This document shows positions 56,973-64,000 of a DNA stretch of 64,000 bases, piece after piece (positions within the stretch are counted from its first letter, which is position 1; each line of letters begins with the position of its first letter). The stretch spans positions 18,385 through 82,384 of the forward strand of contig NZ_RDQN01000010.1 of assembly GCF_003703395.1 (NCBI RefSeq). Reading direction: 5' to 3'. This DNA comes from Pseudoxanthomonas spadix (lineage in GTDB: Bacteria; Pseudomonadota; Gammaproteobacteria; Xanthomonadales; Xanthomonadaceae). The notes beneath the pieces are model-generated. The model ran no database searches. It worked only from the letters and a program-made list of their open reading frames with translations, and had not been told where the DNA came from. The position numbers and the translations under genes were made by a program.

Positions 56973-57983
56973 TCACGGGCCGGGGCAGGGCTGGCCGCGA
57001 AAAGTCAGGCGCTGCAGCCGGGTGGGCTCCACGCACGGCGCGGCCTTCGGCCTGGCTGCCGCGGCCGCCGCCGCGGCGCGTTCGTGCTGCAGCTGGGCCA
57101 GGCGCGCCTTGATCTGCGGCATTGCCGCCAGCGCGGCCTTCTCGCCTTCCAGGATCGCGGCATGGCGCTGGGTGAAATCAACCGGCCCGATGTCGTTGAC
57201 CTTGGGCCGCACCACCACCTCGGCGCGCGCCAGTTCCTGCTGGCCGGCGCGCTGGCCCATGATCGTGATCGACTGGTTGACGATCCCCAGCATGCCGCTG
57301 GGCGTGGTGCCGCTGGCCTTGCTGGAGATGTCCACGGCGATGACCAGATCCGCGCCCAGCTGCCGGGCCGCATCCACCGGCACCGGGCTGACCACGCCGC
57401 CGTCGACGTAATGCCACTTGCCGATGGCCACCGGTTCGAACACGCCCGGCACACTGGCCGAGGCGCGCACGGCCTGGCCGGTGTCGCCCTTGTTGAACAG
57501 GGTGCGCTGCCCGTCTTCCAGACGCGTGGCGACGGCGACGAAGGGTTTCTTCAGTTTCTGGATCGGCACGTTGCCCACCTGCGCATTGACGTAGTCCTGC
57601 AGCGCCCGGCCCTGGACCAGGCCGCCGGAAAACAGGCGCACGTCGCGGATCGAGGATTCATCCAGCGCCACGGCCTTGTGCTGCATCTGGAACACGTCCA
57701 TGCCGCTGGCATAGAGCGCGCCGACCACGCTGCCGGCACTGGTGCCGGCGACCACATCGGGCTTGATCCCATTGGCCTCCAGCATCTTGATCACGCCGAT
57801 ATGGGCAAAGCCCTTGGCCGCCCCGCCACCCAGGGCGACGCCGACCACCACCGGCCTGGTCGTCACCGCCGGTGGCGGCACCACCGTGGTCGGCGGCGGC
57901 GTCTTGACTGGCTTGCCGCCACAGGCGGCCAGCAAGGTCGCGCAAGCGCTCAGCAGCAGGCAGGTCAAACGTGGAGCGGGCAT
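56973..57983 (-). CDS. patatin-like phospholipase lipoprotein (RssA family)
   Basis: A 336-residue lipoprotein: signal peptide with lipobox LLAACGG, a Pro/Thr-rich linker, then the patatin domain with GGGAAKGFAHIGVIKML (oxyanion motif), the nucleophile GTSAGSVVGALYASG and the DGG dyad partner (YVDGGVVSPVPV). The C-terminal 50 residues are Ala-rich and coiled-coil-like. Likely a periplasmic or outer-membrane lipid hydrolase; the substrate is unknown. Confidence 0.9.
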   Translation of the reverse strand: MPAPRLTCLLLSACATLLAACGGKPVKTPPPTTVVPPPAVTTRPVVVGVALGGGAAKGFAHIGVIKMLEANGIKPDVVAGTSAGSVVGALYASGMDVFQMQHKAVALDESSIRDVRLFSGGLVQGRALQDYVNAQVGNVPIQKLKKPFVAVATRLEDGQRTLFNKGDTGQAVRASASVPGVFEPVAIGKWHYVDGGVVSPVPVDAARQLGADLVIAVDISSKASGTTPSGMLGIVNQSITIMGQRAGQQELARAEVVVRPKVNDIGPVDFTQRHAAILEGEKAALAAMPQIKARLAQLQHERAAAAAAAARPKAAPCVEPTRLQRLTFRGQPCPGP

Positions 57984-58128
57984 GGGGCTGGGACGAGGCA
58001 GGACCAAAAGACGCAGCTTAGCCAGTGAATCGGGAAAACGGCGCCCAACCCGGCGCCGTGGTTCGGACGGCGAGGCCGGCCATCGCGGCACGATGGCCGC
58101 CCATCGCCACTGACGACCCGGAGTTGCT

Positions 58129-59136
58129 TCAAAAACTGTTGTCCCCATCCAGGATCCGGCCCAGCCCGCCCAGCACCGAGCCTTCCCCGCGCGCACCACC
58201 GTTCTGCGGCGCGGCCTGCAGCATGCGCCCGGCCATGCGCGAGAACGGCAGCGACTGCAGCCAGACCTTGCCCGGGCCGGTCAGGGTGGCCAGGAACACC
58301 CCTTCGCCACCGAAGAACATGCTCTTGATGCCGGCCACCCGGCGGATGTCCATGTCCACGCCGCCGTGATAGGCCACCACGCAGCCAGTATCGACGTCGA
58401 TGCGCTCACCGGCGGCCAGCTCGCGCTCGACCACGGTGCCGCCGGCATGCACGAACACCCAGCCGTCGCCTTCGAGCTTCTGCATGATGAAACCTTCGCC
58501 GCCGAACAGGCCGGTCATGATCTTGCGCTGGAAGGCGATGCCCAGCTGCACCCCGCGCGCGCCGGCCAGGAAGCTGTCCTTCTGGCAGAGCAGGCGCCCG
58601 CCGTGCTCGGACAACTTCAGCGCGATCACCGTGCCCGGATAGGGCGCGGCGAAGGCGACCTTGGCCTTGCCCTGGCCGACGTGCGTGTAGACGGTGGTGA
58701 ACAGGCTTTCGCCGGTGACCACGCGCTTGCCCGCGGCCAGCAGCTTGTCCATGAAGCCACCTCCGGTGCCGCTGGTGCGGCCATCGCCGAACACGGTGTC
58801 CATCTGCACCGAGGCGTCCTTGAACATCAGCGATCCGGCTTCGGCCACCGCGCTTTCGCCCGGATCCAGCTCCACCTCGACGAACTGCATGTCGTGGCCG
58901 ACGATGCGAAACTCGATGTCATCGGCGCGCCGGCCCGCACCCGGCGGCGGCGGCATCTGCGACGGCCCAGGGCGACCGCCCAGCTCGGCCAGCGAGGCCG
59001 CCGGCTGCCAGCCGGGCAGACCCTCGCGCCAGGCCAGCGCGCCCGGGTTGCGGGCGGCGAAATCCTGCGCGGCCGCGTCATCGAAAGGGCCCGAGCGGAT
59101 CTGCTCGGCGCCGGTGAGGAAATACCACTGGCTCAT
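58129..59136 (-). CDS. GYF_2 domain fused to AIM24/TIGR00266 family protein
   Basis: A 335-residue protein. Residues about 3-50 form a GYF_2-type domain (WYFLTGAEQIRSGPFDDAAA, ALAWREGLPGWQP), a Pro-rich linker follows, and residues about 75-310 match the AIM24/TIGR00266 family (FRIVGHDMQFVEVELDPGES, EAGSLMFKDASVQMDT, GLFGGEGFIMQKLEGDGWVF). The last 25 residues are Gly-rich. AIM24 proteins form double-psi or tubby-like folds of unknown bacterial role; GYF_2 usually binds proline-rich peptides or membranes. ATG at 59136 has AGGTGA upstream. Confidence 0.88.
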   Translation of the reverse strand: MSQWYFLTGAEQIRSGPFDDAAAQDFAARNPGALAWREGLPGWQPAASLAELGGRPGPSQMPPPPGAGRRADDIEFRIVGHDMQFVEVELDPGESAVAEAGSLMFKDASVQMDTVFGDGRTSGTGGGFMDKLLAAGKRVVTGESLFTTVYTHVGQGKAKVAFAAPYPGTVIALKLSEHGGRLLCQKDSFLAGARGVQLGIAFQRKIMTGLFGGEGFIMQKLEGDGWVFVHAGGTVVERELAAGERIDVDTGCVVAYHGGVDMDIRRVAGIKSMFFGGEGVFLATLTGPGKVWLQSLPFSRMAGRMLQAAPQNGGARGEGSVLGGLGRILDGDNSF

Positions 59137-59221
59137 GACCACATCACCTGTTGTGGAAGATGCGCCGAGTCTAGCGTGCGGCCATGAACATCGCGCCCGT
59201 GCCCAAGGTCACGCTGGTCAT

Positions 59222-59255
59222 GTTGCCGCTGCCGTTAGTCGCCTGCAGCGGCAAC
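59222..59255 (-). terminator. hairpin after the TonB-dependent receptor gene
   Basis: GTTGCCGCTG and CAGCGGCAAC form a perfect 10-bp stem with a 14-base loop, seven bases after the receptor's stop codon. No T-run follows, so it may be a 3' stabilising hairpin or a weak terminator. Confidence 0.45.
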
Positions 59256-59261
59256 ACCCGA

Positions 59262-61484
59262 TCAGAAGCTCGCGCGGAACTGGGCCCCGATGATGCGCGG
59301 GTCGTTGATGAAGCCGGTCAGGTTGTCGAAGTCGATCGCACCGGTGGCACGGATCTGGTCGGTGCAGTTGCGGCAGAACACCGAGGCCTCGTACTTGCCC
59401 GCTTCCCAGCTGTAGCCGATCTTCAGGCCGCCTTCAAACAGCGGCTGGCCAACGAATTCCTTGGACTGGTACAGGAAGAAGTTGACCTCGCTGCGATAGG
59501 ACCAGTCGGTGTAGAAGAACAGTTCGGCGCCATCGCCCATCGGGATGCCATAGCGGGCATTGAGGTTTCCGATCCACTTGGCGGCCTGGGGCAGCCGGTT
59601 GCCGTCGATGTAGGCCCGGCCCTGTTCGTCGAGCGGGTCGGTCACGGTGCAGACCCAGGGCGAGCAGGTCGAAGTCGCCAGGCCCGCATCCTTGATCTCG
59701 GTATCGTTGTAGCTGCCGTTCAAGCCAAAGCGCAGGTTCTCGCTGACCAGCAGTTCAAAGTCCAGTTCGGCGCCATAGGCCTGGCTTTTCTTGGCGTTGA
59801 TCAGCTGCACCGCGTTGGAGGTGCCGCCGACCGCGGTCAGTTGCTGGTCCTTGATGTCCATGCTGTAGATGTCGAAGGCCAGCCGGCCGCGGCGATCCCA
59901 CAGGTCGGCCTTGATCCCCAGTTCGTAGGAATCCACGGTCTCCGGGCTGGCCACGGTCACCGGCACCCCGGGTGAAGGCGGGCCGAAGCTGGCGCCGCGG
60001 TAGCCGCGCGCGGCGCGGGCGTACAGGTTGACCGCATCGGTCAGGGCGAAGGTCGCACTGACATCGCCGGTCACCTTCGAGCCGCTGGTCTTGCCACCGA
60101 CCGGCGGGGCCGAATCGCGATCCCACTGCAGGATGTCGAAGGTCTTGCGGTCATGCGTGTAGCGGATGCCCGCACGCAGGTCCAGCTGTTCGGTGGCCTG
60201 GTAGTCCAGCGAGGCAAAGGCCGCCCACGAGTTGGTCTTCTGCCGGGTCAGGTCGTAGCCGCTCAGCGCGCCGCCGCCGATGGTGTCGTAGTCGTAGGAT
60301 TCGCCCTGCACATCGTCGTAGAAGTAGTACAGGCCGCCCTGCCAGTTCAGCGGGCCGTCGTAGTTGGACTGCGCGCGCAGCTCCTGGGTGAACTGGTCCA
60401 GGCTCTTGATCCCGCCGGCGGTTTCCACCGAGAACGGGATGAACCCCGGGCCATAGGGTTGGGTCGGGTCGACGAACGCACCGGCGCCGTAGCCGCCGTC
60501 GATGTCACCGCGGCTGTAGTAGTCGGAGATGCCTTCGTAGCCGGTGATCGAATGAAAGGTGATGTCGCCGGAGCTGAAGGTCAGGTTGGCACTGCCGCCA
60601 TAGGTGGTCAGCTCCTGGGCATTGTGGCCGTCGATGTAGGCCTTGTCCTCGTCGAAGCCGTCGACCAGCTGATTGCTGCCCGGCCGGAAGATATTGGCGC
60701 GGAACAGGCGTGCGGTGCCGTTGAGCTTGCGTGCGTGGGCGTTGAACAGCCCTTCGAAATCATCGCTCGGCTTGAACAGCAGCTGCAGGCGCAGGGCCGC
60801 ATCGTCGTAGCCCTCCAGCTCCTGGCCGGAGGCCTGGCTGGTCACCCAGTCGTCGCGGTGCTGCTGCAGCAGCGACAGGCGCGCGGCCCAGTCGCTGCTG
60901 ATCGGCAGGTCGATCGCGCCTTCCACCGAGCTGGTGGCGTGGGTGCCGTAGGAGACGCTGGCATAGCCCTCGCTCGCGCCGAGCACCGGCCTGGCCGAGT
61001 TGAACTTGACCACGCCACCGGGCGTGTTGCGGCCGAACTGGGTGCCCTGCGGGCCGCGCAGCACTTCCACGCTGGCCAGGTCGAACATCGGGAAGCCCTT
61101 GATGAAGGCATTCTCGTAGACGATGTCGTCGTACACCAATGACACCGGCTGGGAGGCGTAGGTGGTGAAGTCGGTGTTGCCATAGCCGCGGATATAGAAG
61201 CGCGGGAATACCCGTCCGTTGGAGGATTCCACGTTCAGGCTGGGCGCCTTGCCGGCCAGCACGCGCACGTCCGAGGCGCTGGTGGAGAGCGCATCCAGGT
61301 ATTCCGGACGCAGCACCGTGGCCGAGACCGGCACGTCCTTGGCATCCTCACTGCGGCGGTCGGCGGTGACCTGGACCGCGTCGAGCTGGGCCACCGACGG
61401 CGCCTGCTGGGCCAGGGCGGCGGCGACAAAGGCCGCATTGATGGCAATGGCGAGGGTGGTGGTGCGTAACCTGCTGGCAGGCAT
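59262..61484 (-). CDS. TonB-dependent outer-membrane receptor
   Basis: A 740-residue receptor with a signal peptide (cleavage near ALAQ), a TonB box-like LDAVQVTA near residue 34, a plug domain (IRGYGNTDF, VEVLRGPQGTQFGRNTPGGV near 140) and a barrel ending in the C-terminal Phe (IIGAQFRASF). Barrel strands such as AVNLYARAARGYRGASFGPP and LELGIKADL-type segments resemble iron-siderophore or sterol/terpenoid receptors of the pupB/omp family. No FecR/sigma signalling extension is present. No substrate genes sit beside it. Confidence 0.92.
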   Translation of the reverse strand: MPASRLRTTTLAIAINAAFVAAALAQQAPSVAQLDAVQVTADRRSEDAKDVPVSATVLRPEYLDALSTSASDVRVLAGKAPSLNVESSNGRVFPRFYIRGYGNTDFTTYASQPVSLVYDDIVYENAFIKGFPMFDLASVEVLRGPQGTQFGRNTPGGVVKFNSARPVLGASEGYASVSYGTHATSSVEGAIDLPISSDWAARLSLLQQHRDDWVTSQASGQELEGYDDAALRLQLLFKPSDDFEGLFNAHARKLNGTARLFRANIFRPGSNQLVDGFDEDKAYIDGHNAQELTTYGGSANLTFSSGDITFHSITGYEGISDYYSRGDIDGGYGAGAFVDPTQPYGPGFIPFSVETAGGIKSLDQFTQELRAQSNYDGPLNWQGGLYYFYDDVQGESYDYDTIGGGALSGYDLTRQKTNSWAAFASLDYQATEQLDLRAGIRYTHDRKTFDILQWDRDSAPPVGGKTSGSKVTGDVSATFALTDAVNLYARAARGYRGASFGPPSPGVPVTVASPETVDSYELGIKADLWDRRGRLAFDIYSMDIKDQQLTAVGGTSNAVQLINAKKSQAYGAELDFELLVSENLRFGLNGSYNDTEIKDAGLATSTCSPWVCTVTDPLDEQGRAYIDGNRLPQAAKWIGNLNARYGIPMGDGAELFFYTDWSYRSEVNFFLYQSKEFVGQPLFEGGLKIGYSWEAGKYEASVFCRNCTDQIRATGAIDFDNLTGFINDPRIIGAQFRASF

Positions 61485-61622
61485 GGGGAAGACTCCGGGC
61501 GTGGGGTGGAGGGGTGCTGTGCTGCAGCACTCTTAACGCAAAATACACGCCCCGCCCCGGGATGTGTCAAATACAAGACGCCCTACCCGGTCGACTTGAC
61601 CCCTTCGACACCGCCGCCGTGG

Positions 61623-62249
61623 TCAGCCCAGCCCGATCCCCGCCCGCGCCAACGCCTGGCGCGTGGGTGCGTCGCCCTCGGGCGTCACCGGCCTGGTCAG
61701 GTCCCACAGGAACCGCACCCGGAAGCCTTCGGCCTGCGCGTCCTGGGCGGTCCACAGCACGCACACATCGCGCGCCAGGCCGCACACATGCACCTCGGCG
61801 ATGCCGCGCTCGCGCAGCCAGCCGGCCAACCCGGTGCGCGGCCGCGCACCGTTTGGACCGTGGTTCTCGCGGAAGGCGCTGTAGGAATCCACCTGCACGC
61901 CGGTGCCCTTGCGCAGGATCAGGTCGGCCGGTGTCCAGTCCACCCGCGCATCCAGCGCCGCGCCTGGCGTGCCCTGCACGCAGTGCTCGGGCCACAGCGT
62001 CTGCGGCGCACCGTGCAGGTCGATCACCTCGAATGGCGCCCGCCCGGCATGCTGGGCGGCGAAAGAGGCATGCGCACGTGGATGCCAGTCCTGGGTGGCC
62101 ACCACCGTGCCGTAGTCACGCCGTTCCAGCAACCGGGCGATGGCGGGCACGATCGCATCGCCATCGAAACACGCCAGCGCCCCGCCAGGCATGAAATCCG
62201 GCTGCAAATCGACCACGATCAGCGCGGTGTCATCGGCAAAACGGGACAT
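61623..62249 (-). CDS. pncA: nicotinamidase
   Basis: A 208-residue isochorismatase-fold enzyme converting nicotinamide to nicotinate in NAD salvage. The catalytic triad is visible: Asp in VVDLQPDFMPGGAL, Lys in ILRKGTGVQVDSYSAF and Cys in HVCGLARDVCVLWTA. Metal ligands appear as TQDWHPRAHASF. The ATG at 62249 has GGAG six bases upstream, better than the ATG two codons earlier. Confidence 0.93.
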   Translation of the reverse strand: MSRFADDTALIVVDLQPDFMPGGALACFDGDAIVPAIARLLERRDYGTVVATQDWHPRAHASFAAQHAGRAPFEVIDLHGAPQTLWPEHCVQGTPGAALDARVDWTPADLILRKGTGVQVDSYSAFRENHGPNGARPRTGLAGWLRERGIAEVHVCGLARDVCVLWTAQDAQAEGFRVRFLWDLTRPVTPEGDAPTRQALARAGIGLG

Positions 62250-62427
62250 GTGCATCTCCGCGGAAAACCGCTGATCCTATCGGGCGGGACTGCGTGGAGC
62301 AGGCCGCTGCGCGCGCAACATCGTCACAGGCCTGCGCGGTATGGCCGGCATGCAGCGCAGCGGCACCACGCGCATCAGCCACCCATGCAACACCGGGCAT
62401 CGCGCGCTGCGATGCCCATGCTGAGCA

Positions 62428-63321
62428 TCAGGCGATCGAAGCGCGGTAGATCGACTCGATCGCCGCATCCAGCGCCGCGTTGAACTGCGCATCGCTTTGC
62501 TGGGCGCTGAGCCCTTCGGTGAGCGCGCGGCTGAAGCTGGCGATGATGCCGGGGTTCCGGGCCAGCCTGGCGTTTGCCTCGTCGCGGCTGTAGCCGCCGG
62601 ACAGCGCCACCACCTTGAGCACGCTGGGATGGTCGACCAGCTCCTTGAAGAACCCATCGACGCTGGGCAGGGTCAGCTTGAGGATCACCGGCGTGGCCGG
62701 GTCGAGCTTGTCCAGACGCGCCAGCAGCCCCTTCTTCAGTTCGGCTTCGATCGCCTCCTTGTCGGCGGCCTTGATGTCCACCTCCGGCTCGATGATCGGC
62801 ACCAGGCCGGCGTCCAGCACCTGCTGGGCCAGCTCGAACTGCTGGTCCAGCACCGCGGCGATGCCGGCGGCGTTGTTGGCCTTGATGACCGAGCGCTCCT
62901 TGGTCCCGAACACGCCCTTGGCCTTGGCCTTGGCCAGCAACGCGGCCAGGCCCGGGATTGGCTTGAGCAGCTGCACCCCGTTGGCCTCTTCTTCCAGGCC
63001 CTTGTCGATCTTCAGGAACGGCACGACCTGCTTGGTGTTCCACAGGTAATGCGCCGCTTCCTGACCAGCGAAGGTATCGTCCAGCGTGCGCTCGAACAGG
63101 ATCGCGCCAAGTACGCGCGCGCCGGTAAAGGCCGGGCTGGTGACGATGCGCTCGCGCATCTGATGGACCTTGGCAAACATCTGCGCCTCATTCGAATACT
63201 CCGATTCGTCCACCCCATACAGCTTGAGCGCCTTGGGTGTGCTGCCGCCGCTCTGATCGAGCGCTGCAATGAAGCCCTGGCCGGATGCGATCTTCTCGCG
63301 CTGCTCCTGATTGATTGACAC
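62428..63321 (-). CDS. fba: class I fructose-bisphosphate aldolase
   Basis: A 297-residue Schiff-base aldolase of glycolysis/gluconeogenesis. Class I features: IASGQGFIAALDQSGGSTPK near residue 10, VPFLKIDKGLEEEANGVQL near 100, PIIEPEVDIKAADKE near 175 and the Schiff-base region TPVILKLTLPSVDGFF near 213, followed by VALSGGYSRDEAN. It starts with GTG at 63321, with a CAGGA site about ten bases upstream. Confidence 0.93.
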   Translation of the reverse strand: MSINQEQREKIASGQGFIAALDQSGGSTPKALKLYGVDESEYSNEAQMFAKVHQMRERIVTSPAFTGARVLGAILFERTLDDTFAGQEAAHYLWNTKQVVPFLKIDKGLEEEANGVQLLKPIPGLAALLAKAKAKGVFGTKERSVIKANNAAGIAAVLDQQFELAQQVLDAGLVPIIEPEVDIKAADKEAIEAELKKGLLARLDKLDPATPVILKLTLPSVDGFFKELVDHPSVLKVVALSGGYSRDEANARLARNPGIIASFSRALTEGLSAQQSDAQFNAALDAAIESIYRASIA

Positions 63322-63693
63322 GGTCGGTTGGTCCTGTGGTGAAAAAGGGGAACCCCGAGTGTACGCAACCGCCCTGAAGCTGGCAGTCGTGGAACCGTTA
63401 CCAGCTCGGATCCGCTTCACTGGCGTAAATGCGGCATGCCCACGGAAGAGGCGCCCAGCAAGCCTCCGCCCCGCATCCATCGAATCATCTGGCGATGCCG
63501 GCCACTTCCAGGTCCAGCACTTCCCCATGCAGCTCCCCATGCAGCGCAGCGCTGCTGGCAGGCCTGCGACCGGGCCTGATCTCAGGCACGAGCGGCCATT
63601 ACGGGACTGACCGGTGTCAGCGGCCTGCTGACCACCGCCGAAAGGTGATGGGGTGGTGACTACACCTGTCCTGTTTTCTTCCCCCGCAAAGAA
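63322..63693. other. intergenic region between fba and the rRNA operon end
   Basis: About 370 bp with no convincing gene. On the minus strand a TGCGTACACT extended -10-like element about 40 bp before the fba start is a possible promoter. The rest shows only GC-rich sequence without clear repeats. Confidence 0.5.
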
Positions 63694-63725
63694 GAACCCC
63701 GCCGTTCATTCGAGCGGCGGGGTTC
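63694..63725 (-). terminator. rRNA operon terminator
   Basis: GAACCCCGCCG and its perfect complement form an 11-bp stem with a 10-base loop, followed on the minus strand by TTCTTTGCG. It lies directly after the 5S rRNA and ends the rRNA transcript. Confidence 0.9.
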
Positions 63726-63736
63726 TGGGGTAAGGC

Positions 63737-63850
63737 CCTGGCGATGACCTACTCTTGCATGGCTTAAGCCACACTACCATCGGCGCAGCTGCGTTTCACT
63801 TCCGTGTTCGGGATGGGAACGGGTGGGACCACAGCGCTAATTTCACCAGG
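63737..63850 (-). rRNA. rrf: 5S ribosomal RNA
   Basis: The minus strand reads CCTGGTGAAATTAGCGCTGT at the 5' end, then the conserved CCCACCCGTTCCCATCCCGA and CACGGAAGTGAAACGC, ending in GAGTAGGTCATCGCCAGG. The 5' CCTGG and 3' CCAGG close helix I. Length about 114 nt is normal. Confidence 0.97.
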
Positions 63851-63985
63851 GAGACAGTTGGAGCAGCGCACAGGGCGCCGGCTCGCGTTTGGACTTGTGA
63901 CGTAGTGAGTTGGTTTTGATGCCATCGACACGTGCTGTCGAGGTTAAGCTGGTCATCGGGTTTGGCCCGAAGCCACTTGAGGTTA

Positions 63986-64000
63986 TATGGTCAAGCCACA
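63986..64000 (-). rRNA. rrl: 23S ribosomal RNA, 3' end (partial)
   Basis: The last bases of the window read, on the minus strand, TGTGGCTTGACC, corresponding to the 3' terminus of 23S rRNA (the equivalent of the E. coli GAGGCTTAACC end). The rest lies outside the window. The 135 bp between it and the 5S gene is the internal spacer and holds no tRNA. Confidence 0.75.

Noticed and set aside
59184..59270. Plus-strand start with a lipoprotein-like LPLVACSGN next to the TonB receptor 3' end
   Set aside because: The frame continues only as antisense of the receptor gene, and the apparent lipobox falls inside a hairpin.

Overview
This 64-kb window is a high-GC bacterial chromosome segment (about two-thirds G+C, strong GC-ending codon bias). 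It most likely comes from a member of the Xanthomonadaceae/Lysobacteraceae (Stenotrophomonas, Pseudoxanthomonas, Xanthomonas or a relative). The lineage call is inference. It rests on polA next to a DUF2782 lipoprotein, the TonB-dependent receptor, the DcaP porin paired with an MHS transporter, the style of the intergenic palindromes, and several small secreted proteins that I recognise only from this group. No transposase, integrase, phage gene or CRISPR array was seen. The window looks like core chromosome with local decay (two gene remnants) and several families of intergenic repeat.

Layout. 1-15.0 kb: 5' half of polA, then mostly singly transcribed metabolic and membrane genes (GMC oxidoreductase, panE, GST, EamA exporter, two FAD enzymes, an AbrB-family permease divergent from a TetR regulator over a clear palindrome, DUF2058, a ygiD-like dioxygenase). 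A decayed DUF1615 gene lies at 7.35-7.65 kb. 15.0-21.4 kb: a pRiA4b ORF-3 remnant, tRNA-Arg(CCG), kdsA, and a helicase-exonuclease pair resembling MrfA/MrfB, then exoD and a 172-bp element that folds on itself. 21.4-31.9 kb: a sodium-symporter hybrid histidine kinase (CrbS-like), a PmrAB-type two-component system divergent from a PAP2 phosphatase/EptA pair, a repeat-rich gap, zapE and a hydrolase.

32-43 kb is an acetate/carboxylate block. The DcaP porin and an MHS transporter diverge from acs, which is followed by a LuxR-type response regulator (CrbR-like), aceK and a Pat-type protein acetyltransferase. Together with the CrbS-like kinase at 21-25 kb this forms a near-complete 'acetate switch': import, activation to acetyl-CoA, transcriptional control, glyoxylate-branch control and post-translational control of Acs.

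43.5-52.2 kb: a manganese (yybP-ykoY) riboswitch before a TerC-family exporter, a Na+/H+ antiporter, a thioesterase, and class Ia ribonucleotide reductase nrdA-nrdB behind a well-formed cobalamin riboswitch with its own promoter. 52-64 kb: a fatty-acid/sterol hydroxylase, two EF-hand proteins and a low-complexity secreted protein next to an OmpR/EnvZ-type system, an esterase, a patatin lipoprotein, a GYF_2-AIM24 protein, a TonB-dependent receptor, a nicotinamidase and class I fructose-bisphosphate aldolase. The window ends in the 3' end of an rRNA operon (terminator, 5S, last bases of 23S) on the minus strand.
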